Positions 6,773-13,483 of a DNA stretch of 18,619 nt are shown here, piece after piece. Within the stretch, counting starts at the first letter, position 1. Each line of letters begins with the position of its first letter. The translations under genes and the position numbers were made by a program. Source of the stretch: CAZBRS01 sp964494475. GTDB taxonomy: Bacteria; Myxococcota_A; UBA9042; CAZBRS01. The stretch is taken from the NCBI GenBank assembly GCA_964494475.1, contig CAZBRS010000081.1, forward strand, positions 1 through 18,619, written 5' to 3'. The notes under the pieces were generated by a model, which made no database searches, was not told the DNA's origin, and was given only the letters and a program-made list of their open reading frames with translations.

Positions 6773-7705
6773 TCAGCTCAACCCCACGCGCCGCACGCGC
6801 TCTTCCAGGATCGCCCGGTACCCTTCGATCAGGCTCGGCGGCAGGAACGAGCTCCCGATCAACTCGTCCCACGCGGGCAAGGCGGCGCAGAGCGCGTCGA
6901 GCACGCCCTGGATGGAGCGATTCGTCAACGCCAACCGGTCGCGAGCCCAGTAGTCGAGCCAGTCCTTGCGGGTCAGGTTCCGCTTTCGGCCCCGCAGGGG
7001 GAGGGCCACCTCCTCGGCGGACGCGCCCAGCACCAGCGTGGAGTTCACGAGGTCGTAGGCGGGGCTGAGCCCGGTCTGGCCGGCGAGGGTGAGCAGGGAC
7101 CAGTTCTTCAGGTGCATGTCCTCGTTCCCGATCAGGAAGCAGAACAAGGAGCGCCGGAACAGCTCACGCCTCGCGATGGCGGGGAACGTGCAGTGGGAGT
7201 CGAGGACCGACACCAACCTCTCCATCGAGGAGTCGTACTTGGTGTCGCGTGTGCCACCGGTGAGCTGCGCGAAGTCCTCCACCGCGATCCGGTCGCCCCG
7301 AGCGCGCCGGTCGAAGCGCCGGATGAAGTACGTGAGCGACGCGTCCCGGCTCCAGACCATCCCGTGCAGGGGTACGTCGATCCCCGCCACGCCGGCCAGG
7401 CGCATGGTCAGATCCTCGTTCTCGGGCAGATGGGGATAGATGGGATGCTGCGGCTTCAGAATGAAGGTGCCGCCACGATCGACGACCTCGAACGTCCCGC
7501 CCGCCGGCGCCAGTCGGGCGCTCAATTTCGGCTGAACGCCCTGGATGGACATCTTGTCGGCGCGAAGCGCCGCTTCCCTCCGCTGGTCGGCGGCCGAGTA
7601 GGGCAAAGGCGCCAGGTCGGCCAGGCGCGGCGAAAGACGGCGGAGGCCCCGCCGGCTGTAGACGCCCTCCGCGAGCACATCGTAGGTGAGAGGGCACCGG
7701 CTCAT
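6773..7705 (-). CDS. hipT: HipT-like serine/threonine kinase toxin (HipA family)
   Basis: This 310-residue HipA-type kinase lacks the HipA N-terminal subdomain 1, which is encoded separately just upstream; that is the hallmark of HipT in tripartite HipBST systems. The N-terminus (RCPLTYDVL...YSRRGLRRLSP) matches the HipT type. Visible kinase features are the Gly-rich loop S53-I-Q-G-V-Q-P-K-L-S62, the ATP-binding Lys in FILKP (K84), the catalytic GNEDMHLKN (193-201, D196 with H198 and N201), and AYDLV (216-220) with D218 as the DFG-equivalent. All catalytic residues are intact. In E. coli O127:H6, HipT phosphorylates tryptophanyl-tRNA synthetase; the target here is unknown. The gene starts with an ATGA overlap with hipS and ends 10 nt from the convergent SDR gene. 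Confidence 0.9.
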   Translation of the reverse strand: MSRCPLTYDVLAEGVYSRRGLRRLSPRLADLAPLPYSAADQRREAALRADKMSIQGVQPKLSARLAPAGGTFEVVDRGGTFILKPQHPIYPHLPENEDLTMRLAGVAGIDVPLHGMVWSRDASLTYFIRRFDRRARGDRIAVEDFAQLTGGTRDTKYDSSMERLVSVLDSHCTFPAIARRELFRRSLFCFLIGNEDMHLKNWSLLTLAGQTGLSPAYDLVNSTLVLGASAEEVALPLRGRKRNLTRKDWLDYWARDRLALTNRSIQGVLDALCAALPAWDELIGSSFLPPSLIEGYRAILEERVRRVGLS

Positions 7706-8016
7706 GGGGCTTCTTCCTCGACCGTCACGGCGCCCACGAGGTCCGCGCCGACCACGACGAGCTGACCGAAGAGGTCGTCGCGATCCAGCTTGCGGAGACG
7801 AAGCAGGCTGTCCAGGTGCCCCCCCTCGGGCAACAACCCTTCGAAGAACGGAGGAAACCTGTCGAAGACGCGCTCCCCGCTCCCGACGGGCAGGGTGAGC
7901 GACACCGGCGGCCCGTCGTACCCAGCGTCGTACGCGAAGCGGTACCGCGTTCCCCGCTCTGCTTCGAGCAGCCGTCCAGCCATGCGACCGGCCACCGACA
8001 CCCTAGCCGCGCGCAT
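7702..8016 (-). CDS. hipS: HipS-like antitoxin (HipA N-terminal subdomain 1)
   Basis: This is a free-standing 104-residue protein matching the HipA N-terminal subdomain. It has an N-terminal strand with VAGRMAGRL, GPPVSLTLPVG (35-45), FPPFFEGLLPEGG (54-66, the family hallmark), then LRLRKLDRDDLFGQLVVVGADLVGAV (72-97). In HipBST systems this protein, not the DNA-binding partner, neutralises the kinase. The ATG at 8016 has GGAGGAGG immediately upstream and overlaps the end of hipB by 14 nt; its stop overlaps hipT as ATGA. The protein has no tryptophan, although the studied E. coli HipS inhibits HipT with an inserted Trp; here the comparable hydrophobic stretch is F51-D-R-F54-P-P-F57-F58. The open frame extends to 8310, but the added residues are a shadow of hipB. 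Confidence 0.87.
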   Translation of the reverse strand: MRAARVSVAGRMAGRLLEAERGTRYRFAYDAGYDGPPVSLTLPVGSGERVFDRFPPFFEGLLPEGGHLDSLLRLRKLDRDDLFGQLVVVGADLVGAVTVEEEAP

Positions 8017-8242
8017 GCTCCTCCTCCAGGAAGCCAGCCACCAGGGGGCCCTCCCAGCGGACGGTGATGTTGAGGGTCCGGAGCACCGCCACCAGCGTAT
8101 CGAGGCGGACGGTGGCCTTTCCGTGCTCGAGGGCGAAGATGGACGTCCTGCCGACCCCCGAAAGCTCGGCCAGCGCGTCCCGCGAGAGCCCCGCGCGCTT
8201 GCGATGGTACCAGACCATCCGTCCGATGAAGGCAGGCTCCAT
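8003..8242 (-). CDS. hipB: HipB-like XRE-family repressor/antitoxin partner
   Basis: This small helix-turn-helix protein (79 residues from the ATG at 8242) is the first gene of the hip operon. The HTH_3 domain spans about residues 5-60: IGRMVWYHRKRAGLSRDALAELSGVGRTSIFALEHGKATVRLDTLVAVLRTL. That order (GLS-x-ALAELSGV recognition region, LEHGKATVRLDTL) is typical of HipB. A C-terminal tail EGPLVAGFLEEEHARG follows. Other in-frame starts are ATG at 8257 and GTG at 8266. The GTG lies inside the palindrome and only about 3 nt past the inferred transcription start, so I reject it. Of the two ATGs, 8242 has a weak GGGGCG in front and 8257 has no ribosome binding site. Expected role: dimeric autorepressor binding the operator at 8261-8276 and helping HipS. 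The stop overlaps hipS. Confidence 0.88.
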   Translation of the reverse strand: MEPAFIGRMVWYHRKRAGLSRDALAELSGVGRTSIFALEHGKATVRLDTLVAVLRTLNITVRWEGPLVAGFLEEEHARG

Positions 8243-8260
8243 GGTGTTTCGCCCCATAAT

Positions 8261-8276
8261 TGCCACGTTAGCGGCA
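8261..8276. promoter_or_regulatory. Candidate HipB operator
   Basis: TGCC (8261-8264) and GGCA (8273-8276) form perfect 4-bp arms separated by 8 nt. The arm/N8/arm geometry is the same as in the known E. coli HipB operators (TATCC-N8-GGATA). It lies at the predicted transcription start, directly downstream of the -10 box of the hipBST promoter, where a bound repressor would block RNA polymerase. The arms are short, so the call rests on spacing and position. Confidence 0.5.
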
Positions 8277-8304
8277 GAATACGCGATTCAGCGCCGGGTC
8301 GCAA
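8276..8304 (-). promoter_or_regulatory. Putative sigma70 promoter of hipBST
   Basis: On the minus strand TTGCGA (8304-8299) and TATTCT (8281-8276) are separated by exactly 17 nt. Transcription should begin near 8269, about 27 nt before the preferred hipB ATG. The candidate operator abuts and overlaps the -10 by one base. Confidence 0.55.
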
Positions 8305-8317
8305 GCTCATTCAGCCG

Positions 8318-8345
8318 TCGAGTGCTCGAAAGAACCGCGATCGCG
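8318..8345. repeat. Two adjacent palindromes between the SBP gene and hipB
   Basis: TCGAG-TG-CTCGA (8318-8329) and the perfect palindrome CGCGATCGCG (8336-8345) lie within the 128-nt gap between the end of the solute-binding protein gene and hipB. Neither is followed by a T-run on either strand, so they are not clear intrinsic terminators. Such motifs also occur by chance in GC-rich DNA. Confidence 0.25.
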
Positions 8346-8370
8346 ATAGAAAGCATGCCCGTCGAGCTTT

Positions 8371-9981
8371 TCAACGCGACACGCCCACGCGGTGCAGCGG
8401 GTGGATGGCCAACTCGTCGGCCACGAGGCCCGTGGTCCCGGGACGCACGAGCATGAGCTGCGAGGTCTGGTACACGGGCAGGAAGGGCAGGTCGCGGCGC
8501 AGGATCTCGGCGAGGCCCGCCAGTCGATCGGCGCGGGCCTCGGAGCCACCCCTCAGATCGGCCAGCGCGCCGTCGAAGGGCGCTGACGAGTACCCCACCA
8601 GGTTGCCCGGGTGCCCCGTCTCGAAGGCCTCGAGGAACGAGGCCTCCTCGGCCGTTCCGCACAGGCTGTAGCGCAGCAGGTCGTGCTCGCCCTTCTTCCA
8701 GGCCTCGAGCATGGTGCGCCATTCGGCGGTCGTCTGCGAGTACGCCAGTCCCGTGCGCTGCCGAACCCCCTCGAGCAGCGTGGTGCAGACGCGATCGCTG
8801 CCCCCTTCGGGGTTGCAGAGCACGCGCAGGGGCCGATGCCCCGCGACCGAGCGCGCCAGGTCGGGCCCCTTCGGGCACGCCGCCACGGGCCCGGGGGCGC
8901 GCTCGCGTCCGAAGCCCGGCGGGATCACGCCGTAGGCGGGCAGTTGGCCGCCTCCGAGGAAGTGCAGCGTGACGTCGTCGCGGTCCAGGGAGCAGTAGAT
9001 GGCTTCGCGCGCCTCGGGCGAGAGCCCGCGCGCGAAGAAGCCGAACAGGCAGAGCAGGGGCTCGCGGAAGAGCATTCCCGGCAGGTCGCGCTCGAGCCCG
9101 GCCACGTCGCCAACCGGCACGGGGCCGGCGACCCAGTCGACTCGGTCGGCGGCGGGCGCGTCGGGCGCGAGGCCCCGGGCGAACAACGCCTTCGAGTACT
9201 CTCCGTCGCGCGACACCATTCCCTGCCAGCGAGGGGTCGACACCTCGCGCGGGAACGACGGGTGCTTCGCCAGACGGAACCCAGCCTCGTCCCATTCGAG
9301 CACCCGGTAGGGCCCGTAGGTCCATTGACGCCACCACTCCCCGTCGAGCTCGGCGTCGGACAGGAACGACGGCACGGGGGAAAAGTTGGCGAACGCGAGC
9401 AGCGCCTCGGGCCACGCGGGGGGCGCGGAGCAGGTGACCTCGAGCGTGGCGTCGTCGACCACGCGGATGGCCGGCGTGCGCTCGGGGCAACTCTTCTCGG
9501 CGGTACAGCGCGCGTCCTCGATGAAGTACAGATCCGCCGCGCCGGAGCCTTGCACCTTGCGCCGCCAGGCCCGTGCGAGATCCTGGGCCGTGACGGGGTG
9601 GGCCTCGTCCCAGCGGAAGCCCGGGGCGAGGCGCAGCGTCAGCGTGCGCCCGACCACCTCGATGGACCGAGCGAGCCCGGCGCCCGTCTCTCCGGGAACC
9701 GTGAGCGGGAGGAAGAGCGCCGAGGCCACCAGATTGGTGTAGCGGTCCTGCACCCGGGTTGGATCGGGAGCCTGAACCGGCGGGACGACGAGCCGCCCCT
9801 CGGGGCCCTGGGGCGGGTCGGTCGGACGGGAGACCTCGGCGGACGGGCTCCCGGCGTCCGGCCGCGCATCGGCGACGATCGAGGCCTCACGGGAGCAGGT
9901 CGAGCAGATCGCCGCCAACGGCAGGAGCCGGAGCGCCGCCGCCACCGTGGCCCAGGAAGCGAATCTCGCGGGCGAGCGCAT
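8371..9981 (-). CDS. OppA-like (family 5) ABC solute-binding protein
   Basis: This 536-residue exported protein has the extracellular solute-binding protein family 5 pattern: LTLRLAPGFRWDEAHPVTAQDLARAWRRKV near residues 114-143, TLEVTCSAPPAWPEALLAF, GPYRVLEWDEAGFRLAKHP, and later EAIYCSLDRDDV and YGVIPPGFG, as in oligopeptide-binding OppA/DppA. The N-terminus is a hydrophobic signal with Cys26 (LAAIC) and Cys29. Ile at -1 makes it a poor lipobox, so lipidation is uncertain. The ATG at 9981 lies 95 nt inside the 3' end of the upstream transglycosylase gene and has a strong AAGGAG ribosome binding site about 8 nt before it, which supports this start. No permease or ATPase gene is in the window, so it is an orphan binding protein. 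Its operon suggests, but does not prove, a link to cell-wall peptides. Confidence 0.83.
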   Translation of the reverse strand: MRSPARFASWATVAAALRLLPLAAICSTCSREASIVADARPDAGSPSAEVSRPTDPPQGPEGRLVVPPVQAPDPTRVQDRYTNLVASALFLPLTVPGETGAGLARSIEVVGRTLTLRLAPGFRWDEAHPVTAQDLARAWRRKVQGSGAADLYFIEDARCTAEKSCPERTPAIRVVDDATLEVTCSAPPAWPEALLAFANFSPVPSFLSDAELDGEWWRQWTYGPYRVLEWDEAGFRLAKHPSFPREVSTPRWQGMVSRDGEYSKALFARGLAPDAPAADRVDWVAGPVPVGDVAGLERDLPGMLFREPLLCLFGFFARGLSPEAREAIYCSLDRDDVTLHFLGGGQLPAYGVIPPGFGRERAPGPVAACPKGPDLARSVAGHRPLRVLCNPEGGSDRVCTTLLEGVRQRTGLAYSQTTAEWRTMLEAWKKGEHDLLRYSLCGTAEEASFLEAFETGHPGNLVGYSSAPFDGALADLRGGSEARADRLAGLAEILRRDLPFLPVYQTSQLMLVRPGTTGLVADELAIHPLHRVGVSR

Positions 9982-12433
9982 CGCGATACTCCTTCTCGTC
10001 GATCACCTTCACGCGCCGGTAGAGGCGGTCGAGCACGTAGTCGACCTTGACCCTCCACACGGGCGTCAGGGCCCCCCGATCGAGCAGGCGCTGGCAGTCG
10101 GGGGGCGCGGGCTTGCACGTCATGAGGAACGCGGCCTCTTCGGGAAACAGCTCGCGCGGCTCCTTGCCGAAGTAGACGAGGCTCGCGGCGCGAATGCCGT
10201 AGATCCCGTCGCCGTACTCGATGACGTTCAGGTACAGCTCGAGCAGGCGGTCCTTGGCCACCACGGTCTCGACGTAGAGCGCCAGCAGGATGTCCTCGAT
10301 CTTTCGCGCGATCGTCTTCGTGCGCGACAGGTAGAGGTTCTTCACGAGCTGTTGGGTGATGGTCGAGCCGCCGTACTTGAACCGGCCGGCGTGCAGGTCC
10401 ATCTCCAGGGCCGTCTTCAGGAGCCCGGGGTTCACCCCGCGGTGGCTGTAGAACGAGAGATCCTCGGTCGCGAGGGCTCCCTGAACCACGGTGGCGGGAA
10501 GATCGCCGAGGGGCGAGAAGCTCGGCGTGCCCGGCCCCACCTTGATCACCCGACCATCGTCCAGTTCGACGCTGTGCACGAAGTCGGCCCGGTTCAACGC
10601 GTCGACGTCGATACCGCGGGGAGGCGTCGTGACCTCGCACAGGTTCTCGCCGTCGAGCACGAGGGGGCTCGTGTAGGGCTCCTCGCGTCCGGCCAGGCGG
10701 GCGTCGTACATGGTGAAGACCCGCGCCAGATCGACCGTGTACCGCAGCGCCAGGCGAAACGTGCCCCCGAGCCAGAGCCCGGCGAGGTCGGGCCGCATGG
10801 CCTCGGGGAGCGCGCGCAGGAGGTTGTCGCACGCCTGGCTCGGGACGTCGAGGGTCAGGTCGAAGACGGGAACGGCGTTGAGCCGCGTGGCGGACAGGGC
10901 TCCCGACAGACGGAGGGGACCCGAGGTGAACGAGGTGAGGCGAATGCTCGCGGCGTCGAGGTCACGCCGCACAGAGCCCTCGAACTCGACGTCGAAGCCG
11001 ACGTCGGCCATGGACTCGGTCGCGAGCTGGGCCTGCTGCACGGTCCAGGCCGACACCGCCACGCGACCGGAGAACGCGACCTCGTCGTCGCCGAGCACCG
11101 CGGCGATCTCCAGCGTGTCGCGGCAGCCCGGAGAGATGGTCAGACCTTGCGAGGCCAGCACGGCGCGCCACGGCGCCGGCGGCAAGCATCCGCGGTACTC
11201 GAGGCTCACCGTGGGCGGCTCGCCGTCCGGACGGCTCCAGCGCCCGTCGATCGAGCCCTCGGCGCGCTCGTCGCCGAGCAGGGAGGCAGAGAACTCCACG
11301 TGCGCAGGCCCGAGGGCCAGCTTGACGTCGTCGAGCGCCAGGCCGGCGCCGGCGAGGTCGATGCGCCCGCGCTCAATCTCGAGCGCCGGGGGCAACCTGA
11401 TGCCCAGGGGGAGGGCGCGCGCCGTGGCACCAGCTCCCGGCGCGCCACCGCCCGCTTCGCCAAGGCGGGCCCGCACGAACGGCACCAGGGCGTCCCAGTC
11501 GAGCGCCCCGTCGAGCCGGTGGATCACCCACCCGGAGTCGCCGAGCTCCAGCGGCAAGCGGGCCTCGAGGCGAGCCACGGTGAGGGGCAGGCGCTCTCCG
11601 GCCCGGACGAACTCCAGGTCGGAGACGACCACCTCGACCTCTCCCGACGAGAGCGTCGCCTCGATCTGCCGGGCGCTCGCGAGGCTTCCTTCGGCCCGCA
11701 CCCGAACCGCCGTCAACACCGCGCTGCGGGCCCGAGGCGCTAGCACCAACCCGGTGGTCTGGACCTCGACCGCGCCGACGCCCGGCGCGTCGAACACCCA
11801 CGCCCCCCCAGCCGAAGGCGCCAGCCGAACCTCCGCCCCGGTCACGACCACGTCGGCACGCCACGACGCGGCCCCACCGCCGGCGCCGAGCCAACCCCGC
11901 AGCTCGCGGGAGCCGTCCTCCGGAGGCTGCAGGGCGCCGCGAACCGCGCTGAGGCGACCCAGGGGCGTCTCGACGTCGATCGCCTCGAGCCCCAACGACA
12001 CGCGAGGCAATCCTCCCGAGGGCTCGACCGCTTCCTGCGCCTCCCCCGCGTCGCCGCGCTCGACAGTTGCGGGGGGGCCGAAGCGCAGGCTCCCGGGGCC
12101 AAGTCGCACGACGACGACGTCGTCGCGGCCCGGTCCGCCGCGCAGCAGATCGGTCCAGGAGTCGAGGGTCACGCTGAACGCGAGTCGGCCCTCCAGGCCC
12201 CGGCCCTTGACCCCGAGCGCCTCGATCTCGAGGGAGGGCCGCCACACCCCGAAGTGGAGGTCATCGGCGTTCACCTGCAGGGTCAGCCCGTAGCGCGCCG
12301 CCGCGCGCTGCAGGGCCCGAATCACGCCGGAACGGACGAAGACCGGCGCCACGAAGACCGCCAGCAGCAACACCGCGACCGTGGCGACCGTCACGACCTG
12401 CCACGTCCGGCGCCGACCGGGTCGGGACGGCAT
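9887..12433 (-). CDS. AsmA-like / GT51 peptidoglycan glycosyltransferase fusion
   Basis: This is an 848-residue membrane-anchored protein. A basic N-terminus and one TM helix (about 12-33) are followed by about 550 residues of beta-rich AsmA/DUF748-like sequence with repeated 'GxLxxxx' strand patterns and functional-amphipath-like segments. The C-terminal ~190 residues are a glycosyltransferase family 51 domain, which polymerises lipid II into glycan strands in the periplasm. It has E657-D-L-S-F-Y-S-H-R-G (first catalytic Glu), GGSTITQQL (688-696), RKIEDILLAL with E713 (second Glu), LLELYLNVIEYGDGIYGI and YFGKEPRELFPEEAAFL. There is no transpeptidase domain, so it is monofunctional for PG synthesis. 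Its ATG overlaps the GAF gene's stop by 1 nt (TGATG), and its 3' end overlaps the SBP gene by 95 nt. All GT51 motifs are intact. Confidence 0.88.
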   Translation of the reverse strand: MPSRPGRRRTWQVVTVATVAVLLLAVFVAPVFVRSGVIRALQRAAARYGLTLQVNADDLHFGVWRPSLEIEALGVKGRGLEGRLAFSVTLDSWTDLLRGGPGRDDVVVVRLGPGSLRFGPPATVERGDAGEAQEAVEPSGGLPRVSLGLEAIDVETPLGRLSAVRGALQPPEDGSRELRGWLGAGGGAASWRADVVVTGAEVRLAPSAGGAWVFDAPGVGAVEVQTTGLVLAPRARSAVLTAVRVRAEGSLASARQIEATLSSGEVEVVVSDLEFVRAGERLPLTVARLEARLPLELGDSGWVIHRLDGALDWDALVPFVRARLGEAGGGAPGAGATARALPLGIRLPPALEIERGRIDLAGAGLALDDVKLALGPAHVEFSASLLGDERAEGSIDGRWSRPDGEPPTVSLEYRGCLPPAPWRAVLASQGLTISPGCRDTLEIAAVLGDDEVAFSGRVAVSAWTVQQAQLATESMADVGFDVEFEGSVRRDLDAASIRLTSFTSGPLRLSGALSATRLNAVPVFDLTLDVPSQACDNLLRALPEAMRPDLAGLWLGGTFRLALRYTVDLARVFTMYDARLAGREEPYTSPLVLDGENLCEVTTPPRGIDVDALNRADFVHSVELDDGRVIKVGPGTPSFSPLGDLPATVVQGALATEDLSFYSHRGVNPGLLKTALEMDLHAGRFKYGGSTITQQLVKNLYLSRTKTIARKIEDILLALYVETVVAKDRLLELYLNVIEYGDGIYGIRAASLVYFGKEPRELFPEEAAFLMTCKPAPPDCQRLLDRGALTPVWRVKVDYVLDRLYRRVKVIDEKEYRDALAREIRFLGHGGGGAPAPAVGGDLLDLLP

Positions 12434-13482
12434 CAGAGGTACGTACCGAAGAGCGTGAGGTAGGCACCAATTCGGAGCGCAGCCGCCTCGATCACCGCCA
12501 GGTCCGCAGGGCCGAAGTCAGGGGCGTCGACCGCGCTGCGAACGGCCTGGAGCACGCCCCACGTGCGCCCCTCGGATTGGATCGGGGCCAGGATCGTCGA
12601 GCGGATGCGGAAGCCGGTCTTCTCGAGCACCTCCTGGTGCAGCCCCTCGTCGCGGTCGATGCCGTTCACGAGCAGCGCGCGCCGTTCGTCGCAGGCCAGC
12701 CACGGCAGCCCCAGCCCCTTCGGATAGCGGAACTTGGCCAGCCGGGACGGCGCGTCTCCGGCCAGCCCCGCGAAACCGAGCGCCTTGCCTCTCCGATCGA
12801 TGAGCAGCACGCACGCCACGTCGGCGGCGAGCGGACGCAGGAGCACCCGAGCCGCGAGGTCCATGGCCGCTGCGATGTCGTAGACGTTCTCCTCGAGATC
12901 CGCCAGCCCGGCCAGCACGCGTGCGGCGCGCGCCTCGTCACTCGCGGACGCGTCGGCCTCGCTGGTCGTCGACGCCAGCGGCGCGCGCGGACGGGACGCC
13001 TCAGCCACCACGGGGACTACGGGCTCGGCGGCGGCGGGCTCGCCTTCGTCGGCGCCGGGTTCGTTCTCGTCGGCGAAGTACTGCTCGAGCCGGCTCTCGT
13101 CGAGCAGCGCGTCGTCGCTCTCGCTGGCGACCGAGGTCCCGGCTGAGGGGGGCGCCGGCGCGTCGGGAACCGGCACGTCGGAAACCGGCGAGTCGGGGAC
13201 CGGCCCATCGAGAGCGCCGGAGTCGACCGGGGACGCGGCCGGACGAACCACGAACGCGAAGCTGCCGTCGACGGCCGTGACCTGGAGCGCACCCCCCTCC
13301 CGGGGCTCCACGGACGCCGCCCCGGCCTCCCGCCCTTCGAGGCCAATCTCGATCAGACCCCGGCGCAACGCTTCGAGCCGATCCGGAGCCTCGAGCGCGA
13401 TGGAGATGCGAACATCCTCCTCGGAGCGCGGCACGACCTCGACCAGAAACAACAAGGCGGTCACTCGATAGACGTTGAACAC
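12433..13482 (-). CDS. GAF-domain protein with Pro/Asp-rich linker
   Basis: This is a 349-residue protein if translation starts at the GTG at 13482. Residues 1-85 or so form an unassigned alpha/beta region (VFNVYRVTALLFLVEVVP...). A low-complexity linker (about 90-205) is rich in Pro, Asp, Ser and Ala, including a 5-residue repeat (PVPDS/PVSDV/PVPDA). The C-terminal ~150 residues look like a GAF sensor domain: an initial helix, VACVLLIDRRGKALGFAG, a variable loop with PKGLGLPWLACDERRALLVNGI, then TILAPIQSEGRTWGVLQAV and a final helix. No kinase, cyclase or DNA-binding domain follows, so it is probably an accessory sensor. The open frame extends to 13650 but would cross the divergent promoter. 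No ribosome binding site precedes 13482, and the predicted transcription start coincides with it. It leads the operon with the AsmA-GT51 gene. Confidence 0.75.
   Translation of the reverse strand: MFNVYRVTALLFLVEVVPRSEEDVRISIALEAPDRLEALRRGLIEIGLEGREAGAASVEPREGGALQVTAVDGSFAFVVRPAASPVDSGALDGPVPDSPVSDVPVPDAPAPPSAGTSVASESDDALLDESRLEQYFADENEPGADEGEPAAAEPVVPVVAEASRPRAPLASTTSEADASASDEARAARVLAGLADLEENVYDIAAAMDLAARVLLRPLAADVACVLLIDRRGKALGFAGLAGDAPSRLAKFRYPKGLGLPWLACDERRALLVNGIDRDEGLHQEVLEKTGFRIRSTILAPIQSEGRTWGVLQAVRSAVDAPDFGPADLAVIEAAALRIGAYLTLFGTYL
13161..13205. repeat. 15-bp tandem repeat, three copies, inside the GAF gene
   Basis: Three consecutive 15-nt units beginning at 13161, 13176 and 13191 share the pattern (c/a)GTCGG-(g/a)-(a/g)ACCGGC. 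On the minus strand they encode the five-residue repeat P-V-P/S-D-x in the disordered linker. The repeat is in frame, so copy-number change would alter linker length without a frameshift. Confidence 0.7.
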
Positions 13483-13483
13483 C

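Noticed and set aside
8017..8310. N-terminal extension of hipS up to 8310
   Set aside because: It would run through the whole of hipB and its promoter in another frame. The ATG at 8016 has a strong ribosome binding site and matches the HipA N-subdomain start.
8318..8345. Intrinsic terminator between the SBP gene and hipB
   Set aside because: Palindromes are present but neither strand has a T-run after a stable stem, so I list them only as repeats.
6763..8370. hipBST as a recently transferred island
   Set aside because: The block could be an insertion between convergent neighbours, but there are no flanking direct repeats, integrase or obvious composition shift, so transfer is not supported by the sequence.
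8288..9490. A 400-codon minus-strand open frame inside the solute-binding protein gene
   Set aside because: It is an Arg/Pro/Ala-rich alternate frame of the SBP gene with no signal or domain.
9947..11743. A 598-codon plus-strand open frame opposite the AsmA-GT51 gene
   Set aside because: Its composition is typical of a shadow frame and no motif is visible; the minus strand has intact GT51 motifs.
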